From Streptomyces sp. SJL17-4 (GTDB taxonomy: Bacteria; Actinomycetota; Actinomycetes; Streptomycetales; Streptomycetaceae), in NCBI RefSeq assembly GCF_036826855.1, contig NZ_CP104578.1:5863501-5927500 (forward strand): a DNA stretch of 64,000 bases. The letters run 5' to 3'. The first letter of the stretch is position 1; every line of letters begins with the position of its first letter. Positions 8,192-16,295 of the stretch are shown here, piece after piece. The notes beneath the pieces were generated by a model, which saw nothing but the letters and a program-made list of their open reading frames with translations, searched no databases and was not told where the DNA came from. A program made the position numbers and the translations under genes.

Positions 8192-10734
8192 CGGGAAGCC
8201 CCTTCCAGGGTGCTGTTCGTCGGGCCGAGCGTCAGGATCGTGAGATCCGGCTTGATCTGGTCGCGCTCCGGCATGAACCGGACCGACGGGTCCGGTGCCT
8301 CCGGCGCGTTCACGAAGGAGACGAAGCGCCGCAGCCGCTCCGGGTCGTCCAGGGTCTGGGCCCACTCGTCCTGGTAGCCGGCGACGTGCGCCGTCATCAG
8401 CGCCTCCAGCTCGTCGCAGAGCCCGAGCGAGTCGTGCACCACCACGTCCTTGAGGTGGTCGAGCCCGCCCTCCAGGCGCTCCAGCCAGGTCGAGGTCCGC
8501 TCCAGGCGGTCCGCCGTCCGGATGTAGAACATCAGGAACCGGTCGATCAGGCGGATCAGTTCGGCGTCCGAGAGGTCCTGGGCGAGCAGGTCCGCGTGGC
8601 GCGGGGTCGCGCCGCCGTTGCCGCCGACGTACAGGTTCCAGCCGTTGGCCGTCGCGATGATCCCGAAGTCCTTCGACTGCGCCTCGGCGCACTCCCGGGC
8701 GCAGCCGGAGACCGCCGACTTGAGCTTGTGCGGGGCGCGCAGGCCCCGGTAGCGCAGCTCCAGCTGGATCGCCATCTTCACCGAGTCCTGCACGCCGTAG
8801 CGGCACCAGGTCTGTCCGACACAGGACTTCACCGTGCGCAGCGACTTGCCGTACGCGTGCCCCGACTCGAAGCCCGCGTCGACCAGGCGGGTCCAGATCG
8901 CCGGGAGCTGGTCCACCCGGGCGCCGAACAGGTCGATCCGCTGGCCGCCGGTGATCTTCGTGTAGAGGCCGAAGTCGCGGGCCACCTCGCCGATCACGAT
9001 CAGCTTGTCCGGGGTGATCTCACCGCCGGGGATGCGCGGCACGACCGAATACGAGCCGTTGCGCTGCATGTTGGCGAGGAAGTGGTCGTTGGTGTCCTGG
9101 AGGGAGGCCTGCTCGCCGTCCAGGATGTAGCCGTCCAAGCCGATCGTCGGGGCCAGGCTGGCCAGGATCGAGCCGACGGTCGGCTTGCAGACCTCGCAGC
9201 CCTCGCCGCCCTTCGCCCCGTCCCGGCCGTGCGAGTCGAGCAGCGCGGCGAAGGAGGTCACCCGCAGGGTGCGGGCGATCTCGTACAGCTCGCTCCGGGT
9301 GTACGAGAAGCAGCCGCAGAGCCCCTTGTCCTTGGGCGCCGGCAGCAGCTTCTCGATCACCTTCACGCAACTGCCGCAGCCGGTACCGGCCTTGGTGCAC
9401 TTCTTCACCTCGGCGAGCGACTCGCACTGGCCGATCGCGTGCTTCGTCACGTTGTGGCAGGAGCAGATCACCGCGTCGTCCGGCAGCGCAGAGGGCCCCA
9501 GCGCCACCGGAGCGCCCGCGCCCGCCGGGAGGACCAGCTGCTCGGGGGAGACCGGCGGTACGGTGCCGGTGAGCGGGCGGAGCAGGCCGTACTGCTCGGC
9601 GTCGCCGACCAGGACGCCGCCGAGCAGCACCCCGTCACCGGAGATCACCAGCTTCTTGTAGACGCCCGAGCGGGAGTCGGAGTACACGACGTCGAGGCAG
9701 CCCTCGGCCGTGCCGTGCGCGTCACCGAAGGACGCGACGTCCACACCGAGCAGCTTCAGCTTCGTCGACATGTCGGCGCCGGTGAAGCCGTCGCCCTCGC
9801 CCGCCTCCTCCGCCAGGGTCGCGGCCACCGTCTGCGCCATCTCGTAGCCCGGCGCCACCAGTCCGTACACCCGCCCGTCCGAGGCGAGCGCGCACTCGCC
9901 GATCGCGAAGACCGCAGGGTCGGAGGTGCGGCACTGTTCGTCGACCGCGATGCCGCCGCGCTCCCCGACGGTCAGGCCGCAGTCGCGGGCCAGCTGGTCC
10001 CGGGGCCGTACACCGGCCGAGAACACCACCATGTCCGTGGCCAGTTCGGAGCCGTCCGACAGCTTCATGCCCGTCACCGAGCCGTCCGTCGTCACGACCT
10101 CCTGCGTGCCCGTCCCCGTGTGGACGGTCAGACCCATCCGCTCGATCGTGCGCAGCAGGGCGGCGCCGCCGCCCTCGTCGACCTGCACCGGCATCAGCCG
10201 CGGCGCGAACTCCACGACGTGGGTGTCGAGTCCGAGTCCCTTCAGCGCGCCGGCCGCCTCCAGGCCGAGCAGACCGCCGCCGACGACCGCGCCGGTCGTC
10301 GCCGTCTTCGCGTACTCCTCGATGGCGAGGAGGTCCTCGATCGTCCGGTAGACGAAACACCCGCGGGCGTCCTTGCCGGGGACCGGGGGCACGAAGGGGT
10401 ACGAGCCGGTGGCGAGGACGAGCGCGTCGTACGTGAAGACCTGCCCGGAGCGGGCGGTGACCGTACGGGCCTCCCGGTCCACCGACTCCGCCGCGTCGCC
10501 CACGTACAGCTCGATGCCGTGCTTCTCCATGAAGCCCGCCTCGACCATCGACAGGTCGTCCGGGGTCTTGCCGGAGAAGTACGAGGTCAGCTGTACGCGG
10601 TCGTAGGCGGGGCGCGGCTCCTCGCAGAGGACGACGATCCTGGCCCGCTCGGTGACACCGCGGTCGGCGAGCGACTCCAGGAACCGCTGGCCGACCATTC
10701 CGTGGCCGACCAGGACGATGGTGGGGGTGGTCAT
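8188..10734 (-). CDS. nirB: Nitrite reductase [NAD(P)H] large subunit
   Basis: Reduces nitrite to ammonium with six electrons from NAD(P)H in the cytoplasm; 848 residues, usual length. Domains in order: FAD-binding (VLVGHGMVGQRFLE at the start, LATGSYPFVPPVPG), NAD-binding (GAVVGGGLLGLEAA near residue 150), ferredoxin-reductase-like dimerisation part, a BFD-type [2Fe-2S] site (CSCHNVTK ... CTKAGTGCGSC near residues 430-465), then the two sirohaem/[4Fe-4S] half-domains. The sirohaem and cluster cysteines are seen in SCVGQTWCRYG and SGCARECAEAQ. The gene overlaps its neighbours by 4 bases on both sides. A GlnR-type box upstream of the operon suggests nitrogen control, known for nirB in S. coelicolor. 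Confidence 0.95.
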   Translation of the reverse strand: MTTPTIVLVGHGMVGQRFLESLADRGVTERARIVVLCEEPRPAYDRVQLTSYFSGKTPDDLSMVEAGFMEKHGIELYVGDAAESVDREARTVTARSGQVFTYDALVLATGSYPFVPPVPGKDARGCFVYRTIEDLLAIEEYAKTATTGAVVGGGLLGLEAAGALKGLGLDTHVVEFAPRLMPVQVDEGGGAALLRTIERMGLTVHTGTGTQEVVTTDGSVTGMKLSDGSELATDMVVFSAGVRPRDQLARDCGLTVGERGGIAVDEQCRTSDPAVFAIGECALASDGRVYGLVAPGYEMAQTVAATLAEEAGEGDGFTGADMSTKLKLLGVDVASFGDAHGTAEGCLDVVYSDSRSGVYKKLVISGDGVLLGGVLVGDAEQYGLLRPLTGTVPPVSPEQLVLPAGAGAPVALGPSALPDDAVICSCHNVTKHAIGQCESLAEVKKCTKAGTGCGSCVKVIEKLLPAPKDKGLCGCFSYTRSELYEIARTLRVTSFAALLDSHGRDGAKGGEGCEVCKPTVGSILASLAPTIGLDGYILDGEQASLQDTNDHFLANMQRNGSYSVVPRIPGGEITPDKLIVIGEVARDFGLYTKITGGQRIDLFGARVDQLPAIWTRLVDAGFESGHAYGKSLRTVKSCVGQTWCRYGVQDSVKMAIQLELRYRGLRAPHKLKSAVSGCARECAEAQSKDFGIIATANGWNLYVGGNGGATPRHADLLAQDLSDAELIRLIDRFLMFYIRTADRLERTSTWLERLEGGLDHLKDVVVHDSLGLCDELEALMTAHVAGYQDEWAQTLDDPERLRRFVSFVNAPEAPDPSVRFMPERDQIKPDLTILTLGPTNSTLEGASR

Positions 10735-12059
10735 GAGGAGCCTCCGTCGTGGGTGAGCAGGTGGAGCAGGGGGGCCTCGTCGGGGAGGGCTTCGTCGCCC
10801 TCCCAGGCCCGGGCGAGCGTGCCGACGGCGGCCAGGTCGCCGAGGAGGACGCCGCCGACGAGGCGGTCACCGCGGACGACGACCTTGCGGTAGGCGCGGC
10901 GGGTGGCGTCGGTGAGCTGGACGACGTCGTCGCCGGGTCGAGCGGTGGTTTCGCCGAAGGCGGCGAGGTCGAGGGGGGTGGCGCCGCCGAGTGTGAGGCG
11001 GGTGAGGGCGCGGGTCCCCGTGTACCCGGTTGTGGGCGCGTGTTCCGCGGGGGCGGTGCCCACCCCCGTTGTGGCCGTGTGCTCCGCGGGGGCGGCGTCC
11101 ACCCCCGTTGTGGGCATACGTCCCGCCCTGAGGGACGATTGCCCACACGGAGTCGTGGACGTCTCGGAAAGCAGGACCTCCGTCAGGGCGTCCGCCTGTT
11201 CCAGGGCCGGGCCCGCCAGGCCGTAGACCCTGCCCCCGTGTTCCGCGCAGTCGCCGATCGCGTGGATGTACGGGTCCGACGTGCGCAGCGCGTCGTCGAC
11301 CACGATGCCCGTCGCCACCGCGAGCCCCGCCTCCCTCGCCAGGGCCACCCTCGGGCGGACCCCGCACGCCAGGACCACGACCTGTGCGTCGAGGACGAAG
11401 CCGTCGGCCAGTTCGACCGCCGTGACCTCGCCGTCCCGCTGCCGCAGGCCGCTCACCCGGCACTCGGTGTGCACCTCGACCCCGAGGGACTCGACGTGCT
11501 CGCGCAGCAGGTCCGAGGCCGACGCGTCCAGTTGGCGTTCCATCAGGCGCTCGCCCTGCTGGGTGAGCATCACCTCCGCGCCCAGCGCCGCCAGCGCCCG
11601 AGCCGCCGAGACTCCGAGGAGTCCGCCGCCGATGACCACCGCCCGCGTCCCGGGCCGTACCCGGTCGCGCAGCGCCAGACAGTCGTCGAGCGTACGGAAG
11701 GCGTGGACGCCCTCCGGCAGCTCCGCCCCGCCCCGGCCGCGCAGTCCGCGCAGCGGAGGGAGCACCGGGTTGGAGCCCGTGGCCAGGACCAGGCGGTCGT
11801 AGCCGACGAGCGAACCGTCCGCGCACTCCACCGTCCGCGCCGCCCGGTCGATCCGCACCGCCCGCACCCCGAGCCGTACCGGCTCGCGGGTCCCGGGCAG
11901 GGCGATCACCTCGGGGGCGTACCGCCCGGCGAGGACGTCGGCGAGCAGCACCCTGTTGTACGGGGCGTGCGGCTCCTCGCCGAGGAGGGTGACGGGCAGG
12001 CGCTGGGCGAGCCGGGCGCCCGCCGTTCCGCCCCCGACCACCACGATCCGTGTACTCAT
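10731..12059 (-). CDS. NirB-like FAD/NAD(P)H oxidoreductase (nitrite/nitrate reductase companion)
   Basis: A 442-residue flavoprotein resembling only the first half of NirB: FAD motif VVVGGGTAGARLA at the N-terminus, LATGSNPVLPPLRG, NAD motif VVIGGGLLGVSAARAL near residue 145, and IGDCAEHGGRVYGLAG near residue 270. It has no Fe-S or sirohaem part, so it probably passes electrons from NAD(P)H to the nitrate or nitrite reductase, as NasB-type reductases do (inference). It is the first gene of the nirB operon and overlaps nirB by 4 bases. Residues about 300-350 differ from the family: two 13-residue TTGVxxAPAEHxx repeats and a sequence encoded by a large palindrome have been inserted in frame between the FAD domain and the C-terminal domain. 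Confidence 0.85.
   Translation of the reverse strand: MSTRIVVVGGGTAGARLAQRLPVTLLGEEPHAPYNRVLLADVLAGRYAPEVIALPGTREPVRLGVRAVRIDRAARTVECADGSLVGYDRLVLATGSNPVLPPLRGLRGRGGAELPEGVHAFRTLDDCLALRDRVRPGTRAVVIGGGLLGVSAARALAALGAEVMLTQQGERLMERQLDASASDLLREHVESLGVEVHTECRVSGLRQRDGEVTAVELADGFVLDAQVVVLACGVRPRVALAREAGLAVATGIVVDDALRTSDPYIHAIGDCAEHGGRVYGLAGPALEQADALTEVLLSETSTTPCGQSSLRAGRMPTTGVDAAPAEHTATTGVGTAPAEHAPTTGYTGTRALTRLTLGGATPLDLAAFGETTARPGDDVVQLTDATRRAYRKVVVRGDRLVGGVLLGDLAAVGTLARAWEGDEALPDEAPLLHLLTHDGGSS
11031..11109. repeat. 39-base in-frame direct repeats inside the flavoprotein gene
   Basis: A unit of 39 bases (13 codons) begins at 11031, 11070 and, truncated, at 11109; the full copies encode TTGVGTAPAEHAP and TTGVDAAPAEHTA. 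The multiple of three preserves the frame. Confidence 0.8.
11107..11150. repeat. Palindromic element inside coding sequence
   Basis: Arms at 11110-11124 and 11132-11146 (GTGGGCATACGTCCC with GGGACGATTGCCCAC) pair with one two-base internal mismatch around a 7-base loop. From memory, hairpins of this GTGGGCA-CGTCCC type recur between and within genes of other Streptomyces, so it may be a mobile REP-like element. Confidence 0.6.
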
Positions 12060-12082
12060 ACCGGGAAGCGTGCGCGGCCGGT

Positions 12083-12120
12083 GTTACCCGACGGCATCCC
12101 GACTGTTTCCCGTACGGAAC
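12083..12120 (-). promoter_or_regulatory. GlnR-type box upstream of the nitrite reductase operon
   Basis: Reading the minus strand, half-sites GTTCC, GAAAC, GATGC and GTAAC occur at exact 11-base steps, matching the GlnR pattern gTnAc-n6-GaAAc repeated twice (16 of the 18 to 20 defined positions depending on counting of the weak third site). The box ends 24 bases before the operon start. nirB is an established GlnR target in S. coelicolor. Confidence 0.7.
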
Positions 12121-12189
12121 GCTGATCTCCGTCCGCGGTCCCGAGCGCTGTGAGGCCCCGGCGGCGGCAACCGATGGTGCGGTCAGAGA

Positions 12190-12357
12190 GTGAGGGGGCA
12201 GGTCGAGGGCGTCGTGGATGGGTACGAAGACGATGCCGGGGTGGCTGTTGTAGCGGGCGGCGAGCACGCCCAGCGGGTGGACGCACCGCCCGGCGGCCAC
12301 CAGCGAAAGGATTTCGGCCCCCCGGCCCGCCGGCCAACCATCCTGACGGACCGCCAC
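12190..12357 (-). pseudogene. Remnant of a LysR-family regulator (C-terminal tail only)
   Basis: In the otherwise empty stretch between the nirB operon and the ferric-reductase gene, the minus strand reads GAEILSLVAAGRCVHPLG, AARYNSHPGIVFVPIHDALD. This is the final strand-helix part of a LysR substrate-binding domain (family pattern LVAAGRGVHP, RPDVxYVPIRDAP). No helix-turn-helix or remaining effector domain is present, and the frame then runs on into unrelated sequence. I read it as the relic of a regulator that was deleted. Weak alternative: chance similarity in a high-GC open frame. Confidence 0.55.
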
Positions 12358-12455
12358 CGACGTGCGAGGTTAATCCTCGGTGAGGCTCGGCTCAAGCCCG
12401 CCTTAAGGATCCCGGCGACGGGCCCGAGCCGCGGATTCCCGTATACGGGCAGACC

Positions 12456-12461
12456 TAGGGT
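12456..12461 (+). promoter_or_regulatory. -10 box giving a leaderless start for the reductase gene
   Basis: TAGGGT ends 7 bases before the GTG at 12469, and no ribosome site lies between. The -35 region is weak. Confidence 0.5.
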
Positions 12462-12468
12462 GCCGGAT

Positions 12469-13818
12469 GTGACCACCGAGGCCAGCCACCACCCTCTCTC
12501 CGTACCGCTCCTGCGGCTCGCCCCCGAGCGGCTGCGGACAGCGATCCTCGGCGGGGCCGGGGCCGTCGCCCTCCTGTGGGGTGTCCAGGCCCGGCCCTCC
12601 GCCCGCCTCGATGCCTTCTTCGCGTCGGGCGCGCACCTCACCGGCCTGCTCGCCGGGTACGGCGTCCTCGTCCTGCTGCTGCTCATGGCCCGCGTCCCGG
12701 CCGTCGAGCACGGCGTCGGCGCCGACCGGCTGGCCCGCTGGCACGCCCTCGGCGGCCGGTACGTCCTCGGCCTGATCGGCGCGCACGCGCTCCTCGCGCT
12801 CCTCGGTCACGCCGTGCACACCCGTACCGACCTCGTGACCGCCACCGGGGACCTCCTGGCGTACGGGGCGATCGCCGCCGCCACCGCCGGCACCGCCCTC
12901 CTCGTCGCCGTCGGCGTCACCTCCGCCCGCGCCGTACGGCGCCGGGTCCGGCACGAGACCTGGCGGGCCGTCCACCTCGGCGGGCTGCTCGCCGCCGCCC
13001 TCGGCTTCGTCCACCAGCTCGCCGGACCCGACATCGCCGACAGCCTCCTCGTCCGCTGGCTCTGGGCGATGGCCCACGGCACCGTCGCCGTCCTCCTCCT
13101 CTGGTACCGGCTCGTCGTCCCCGTCCGCGCCGCCCTCCGCCACGAGCTGCGGGTCGTCGAGGTCCGCGACGAGGGCCCCGGCGTCGTCTCGGTGCTCGTC
13201 CGGGGCAGGGGAGTGGCCCGGCTCCGCGCCGAACCCGGCCAGTTCTTCCGCTGGCGCTTCCTGCGGCGCGGACTCTGGTCGACCGCCCTGCCCTTCTCCC
13301 TCTCCGCGCCCGTCCGCGACGACACCCTGCGCATCACCGTCAAGGCGCTCGGCGACCACACCCGCCGTATCCGTCGCCTCCGCCCCGGCGTCCGGGTCCT
13401 CGCCTCCGGTCCCTTCGGCGCGCTCACCGCCCACCGCCGCACCCGCCGCAAGGTGCTGCTGCTCGCGGGAGGCGTCGGTATCACCCCGCTGCGCGCCCTG
13501 TTCGAGACGCTGCCCGGCGGGCCCGGGGACGTGACCCTCCTCTACCGGGCCTCGGACGCCGCCGGGCTCGTCCTGCGCGAGGAGCTGGAGTCCATCGCCC
13601 GCGAACGGCAGGCCGCGCTCCACTTCCTCCTCGGCCGATCCGACGACTCCTTCGACCCCCTCGCGCCGCGCGCCCTGCGCCACTTGGTGCCGGACCTCGC
13701 CGCCCACGACGTCTACCTCTGCGGGCCGCCCGCCATGGCCCGCGCCGCCACCGCCCATCTGATCAGGGCCGGGGTGCCGGCCTCCCGTATCCACAGCGAG
13801 GACTTCGACCATGCCTAG
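12469..13818 (+). CDS. Ferric-reductase-like membrane ferredoxin reductase
   Basis: A 449-residue membrane flavoprotein. Residues about 20-220 hold some six hydrophobic spans with the histidines expected for haem binding in the ferric-reductase-like transmembrane domain (RWHALGGRYVLGLIGAHALLA split by spans, HETWRAVHLGG, FVHQLAG). The C-terminal half is a FAD/NAD(P)H reductase: PGQFFRWRFL, LPFSLSA, then GGVGITPLRALFE and YLCGPPAMARAA for nucleotide binding. It has no [2Fe-2S] domain. The likely role is transfer of electrons from NAD(P)H across the membrane. The GTG at 12469 is chosen because residues from VTTEASHH fit and a -10 box sits 7 bases upstream. The next small ORF overlaps its stop by 8 bases. 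Confidence 0.85.
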   Translation: MTTEASHHPLSVPLLRLAPERLRTAILGGAGAVALLWGVQARPSARLDAFFASGAHLTGLLAGYGVLVLLLLMARVPAVEHGVGADRLARWHALGGRYVLGLIGAHALLALLGHAVHTRTDLVTATGDLLAYGAIAAATAGTALLVAVGVTSARAVRRRVRHETWRAVHLGGLLAAALGFVHQLAGPDIADSLLVRWLWAMAHGTVAVLLLWYRLVVPVRAALRHELRVVEVRDEGPGVVSVLVRGRGVARLRAEPGQFFRWRFLRRGLWSTALPFSLSAPVRDDTLRITVKALGDHTRRIRRLRPGVRVLASGPFGALTAHRRTRRKVLLLAGGVGITPLRALFETLPGGPGDVTLLYRASDAAGLVLREELESIARERQAALHFLLGRSDDSFDPLAPRALRHLVPDLAAHDVYLCGPPAMARAATAHLIRAGVPASRIHSEDFDHA

Positions 13819-14011
13819 ACACGGTGCTCCCCGCGTCCCGCGCGTCCCGTCCGTCGAGCAGGCCCGGCGCCGGCTCGCCGCCGCCCTCCTCGGTGCCGGC
13901 GCGCTCGCCGCGACCCTCCTCACGGCCTCCGTCTCCCCGGCCGCGCCACCGGCCCCCGACCGGGAACCGGGCGCCGCAACCTCAGACGTAGCTCAACGAT
14001 CAGGCGATTGA
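13811..14011 (+). CDS. Small exported or membrane peptide, possibly truncated
   Basis: A 66-residue protein whose ATG overlaps the end of the reductase gene (ATGCCTAG), so the two are translationally coupled. It has a basic N-terminus (MPRHGAPRVPRV), one hydrophobic stretch (LAAALLGAGALAATLLTASV) and a short polar tail ending VAQRSGD. I recognise no family. Ferric-reductase-like genes in Streptomyces are often followed by an exported FMN-binding protein of about 150 residues with a similar signal region; this may be a remnant of such a gene lacking its domain (inference). It may also be non-coding. Confidence 0.45.
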   Translation: MPRHGAPRVPRVPSVEQARRRLAAALLGAGALAATLLTASVSPAAPPAPDREPGAATSDVAQRSGD

Positions 14012-14035
14012 TGGACGGGGCAACGATCGTCTCCC

Positions 14036-14041
14036 TAGGCT
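14036..14041 (+). promoter_or_regulatory. -10 box giving a leaderless start for the exporter gene
   Basis: TAGGCT ends 7 bases before the ATG at 14049, with no ribosome site between. Confidence 0.5.
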
Positions 14042-14048
14042 CACGGGC

Positions 14049-14834
14049 ATGCCCGAGATCTCGCTGACCACCCTTGTCCTGCTGTGCCTCGCCGCGCTCG
14101 TGGCGGGCTGGATCGACGCCGTGGTCGGCGGCGGCGGGCTGCTCCTGATCCCCGCCCTGCTGCTCGGGCTGCCGAACGTCCAGGCCGCGCACATCCTCGG
14201 CACCAACAAGGCCGTGGCGATCGTGGGCACCACCGGGGCCGCGATCACCTACGTCCGCAAGGCGCCCGTGCACGTCTGGACGGCGGTACGCATCGGGCTC
14301 GCCGCCCTCGCGGGATCCATGGGCGGCGCGTTCTTCGCGGCCGGGATCAGCAGCGACGTCCTGCGCCCGGTCATCATGGTGGTGCTGCTCGCCGTGGCGG
14401 CCTTCGTCATGCTGCGGCCCTCCTTCGGCGCGAAGGCCGAGGGGGAGGACCGGGCGCCGCTGACCCGGGCCCGGATCGTCACCGCGATCGTCGTGGTCGG
14501 CGGCGGGATGGGCCTCTACGACGGGCTGTTCGGGCCCGGCACCGGCACCTTCCTGGTCCTCGCGCTGACCGCCGTCCTCCACCTCGACCTGGTGACCGCC
14601 TCCGCGACCGCGAAGATCGTCAACGTCTGCACCAACGCGGGCGCGCTCGCGATGTTCGCGTACCAGGGCAGCGTGTACTGGCAGCTCGCCGCGGTCATGG
14701 CGGTCTTCAACCTGCTCGGCGGGACGGTCGGGGCGCGCATGGCGCTGAGCAAGGGTGCCGAGTTCGTCCGCGGGGTGCTGCTCTTCGTGGTGCTCTCGCT
14801 GGTCGCGAAGCTCGCCTTCGACCAGTGGGCCTGA
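14049..14834 (+). CDS. TauE/SafE (TSUP) sulfite or organosulfur exporter
   Basis: Inner-membrane protein of 261 residues with about eight spans in two similar halves. Family hallmarks are the first-half segment AGWIDAVVGGGGLLLIPALLLGLP followed by GTNKAVAIVGTTGAAITY, and the second-half counterpart GLYDGLFGPGTGTFLVL with KIVNVCTNAGALA (segments quoted separately). TSUP proteins move sulfite, sulfoacetate or other small anions; substrate here is unknown. A TAGGCT box placed 7 bases upstream predicts a leaderless transcript starting at or near the ATG. It is convergent with the sortase gene, 31 bases away. Confidence 0.88.
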   Translation: MPEISLTTLVLLCLAALVAGWIDAVVGGGGLLLIPALLLGLPNVQAAHILGTNKAVAIVGTTGAAITYVRKAPVHVWTAVRIGLAALAGSMGGAFFAAGISSDVLRPVIMVVLLAVAAFVMLRPSFGAKAEGEDRAPLTRARIVTAIVVVGGGMGLYDGLFGPGTGTFLVLALTAVLHLDLVTASATAKIVNVCTNAGALAMFAYQGSVYWQLAAVMAVFNLLGGTVGARMALSKGAEFVRGVLLFVVLSLVAKLAFDQWA

Positions 14835-14865
14835 CCCCCACCGGACCGGCTACCGCACGGACTGG

Positions 14866-15483
14866 CTACCGCACCCCGATGAGGTGGCCGAAAGCCACCA
14901 CATTCCCCTGGTAGCCGTTCTTCTTCGAGAAGCCGCCGCCGCAGGTGATCACCCGGATCTCCGCGCGGTCCGCCTCGTCGTACACCTTCCGGTCCGGGAA
15001 GTCCTTGTTCTCGTAGACCTCGACCGCGTCGACCGTGAACACCGCGGTCCGCCCGTCCTGCCGGTCCACCTCGATCCGGTGGCCTTTCTTCAGGGCGCCG
15101 AGCGTGTAGAAGACGGCGGGGCCGTCGGCGTTGTCGACATGTCCCGCGACGATCGCCGTGCCCTTGGCGCCCGGCGGGGTGCCGTCCTCGTACCAGCCGG
15201 CCATGTTCCGGTTCCCGGCCGGCGGTACGTCGAGCGAACCGTCCGAGGCAAGGCCGAGCCGCATCATCGGGGTGTCCACGTCGGTCTCGGGGATGCGCAG
15301 CCGCACCGGCGCCGAGGGCGGCAGCGGGTCGGCGGCGGCGTCGGTGTGCACGCTCGGCCCGGCGGCGAAGGCCTGGGCGGCCGACGGTACGGGCGGGGTG
15401 ACCTGCTCAGAGCCGTTCTGGACGAGCCAGAGCCCGACGCAGGCGGCCACGGCTATGCCCCAGCCCTTGCTCCTGTTGCTCAC
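14866..15483 (-). CDS. Class F sortase
   Basis: Extracytoplasmic transpeptidase of 205 residues. A basic start and one membrane span (KGWGIAVAACVGLWLVQNG) anchor the protein; a Pro-rich linker precedes the catalytic beta-barrel. Catalytic residues are visible: His in TAIVAGHVDNAD, Cys in RVITCGGGF, and the C-terminal arginine in FGHLIGVR or RAEIR. The TCGG signature and short length place it in class F, typical of actinobacteria. The next gene upstream on the same strand encodes a small exported protein, which might be cell-surface material, although it lacks an LPXTG motif. Substrate unknown. Confidence 0.88.
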   Translation of the reverse strand: MSNRSKGWGIAVAACVGLWLVQNGSEQVTPPVPSAAQAFAAGPSVHTDAAADPLPPSAPVRLRIPETDVDTPMMRLGLASDGSLDVPPAGNRNMAGWYEDGTPPGAKGTAIVAGHVDNADGPAVFYTLGALKKGHRIEVDRQDGRTAVFTVDAVEVYENKDFPDRKVYDEADRAEIRVITCGGGFSKKNGYQGNVVAFGHLIGVR

Positions 15484-15562
15484 CTGGGTTCCCTAGGGTG
15501 TGGCCCTGCCCCCGCCGGGCCGTGTTCGGGCGCTCCGGCGGGGGCAGGACAGGCGGATGGTC

Positions 15563-16069
15563 TCAGTGGCCCTGCGCGCCGCTCGCCCGGCGGCGCAGGA
15601 GCCAGACCCCGCCCACGGCAGCCGCGGCCAGCACCGCCGCGCCCGCCGTGACCTGGGCGGTGTCGGGGCCGACGCTGCCCCCGACACCGGTCTGGACGTG
15701 GCCGCTGGGACGCCGGTGCTTGACGGTCAGGTCGCCCCGGGCCGTCTTGCCGTTGTCGCAGGCCACGCTGATGCCGTACGTACCGGCCTTGGCGTGCTCC
15801 GGTACGTGGAACTGGCCGACCACGACCTCCTTGTGCGTGCTCGGGCTCAGCTGGAACTCGCCCGCGCCGAGCGAGTTCGCGTCCCCGACGCCGCGACCGT
15901 GCTTGCCGCAGGCGAGCGTGTTCACGGTGACGGTGGTGCCGGGGTTGGCTTCGGAGGGGAAGAGTTCGAGCCACTCGGAGTCGCCGGCGAACGCCGAGGG
16001 GACGGCGAGGGCTCCGATCGCGGCGACCGTCAGCGCGGTACCGGTGAACAGGCGGACAGTGGTGCGCAT
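15563..16069 (-). CDS. Secreted surface protein, 168 aa, unknown function
   Basis: The ATG at 16069 has a GGAGG ribosome site, and the N-terminus MRTTVRLFTGTALTVAAIGA with cleavage near AFAGDSEW is a clear Sec signal peptide. The mature part looks like one Ig-like beta domain: PSEANPGTTVTVNT, then LSPSTHKEVVVGQF, AGTYGISVACDNG, ARGDLTV; two Cys (TLACGKHG and VACDNG) may form a disulfide. A C-terminal hydrophobic span (AGAAVLAAAAVGGVWLL) followed by RRR anchors it in the membrane. This layout is that of sortase-type surface proteins, but no sorting pentapeptide is present. It lies 79 bases upstream of the class F sortase gene on the same strand. I do not recognise a function. Confidence 0.7.
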   Translation of the reverse strand: MRTTVRLFTGTALTVAAIGALAVPSAFAGDSEWLELFPSEANPGTTVTVNTLACGKHGRGVGDANSLGAGEFQLSPSTHKEVVVGQFHVPEHAKAGTYGISVACDNGKTARGDLTVKHRRPSGHVQTGVGGSVGPDTAQVTAGAAVLAAAAVGGVWLLRRRASGAQGH

Positions 16070-16295
16070 GGGGGGCCTCCGGGGCGCGCGAGCGGTCGAG
16101 CGGGGCGGTCCTTCCGGGAGGGACTTCCCGGAACGACCTTCTGTGACCGAGATAAGAGCCGCCACGCGCGCCGCGCCTCCTGATGAGGCATCAGGATTGG
16201 GCCGTCCGATACGGTGTGTCGCCTGGATTTTCTGTGTTTACGCAGGTCAGAGCGGGTTACGTTGTGTCAGCTGATGCCCCGTGCCGAACGGGTGA

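Noticed and set aside
15563..16069. Sortase substrate with LPXTG-type signal
   Set aside because: The C-terminus has a span and arginines but no recognisable sorting pentapeptide, so it is listed only as an exported protein.
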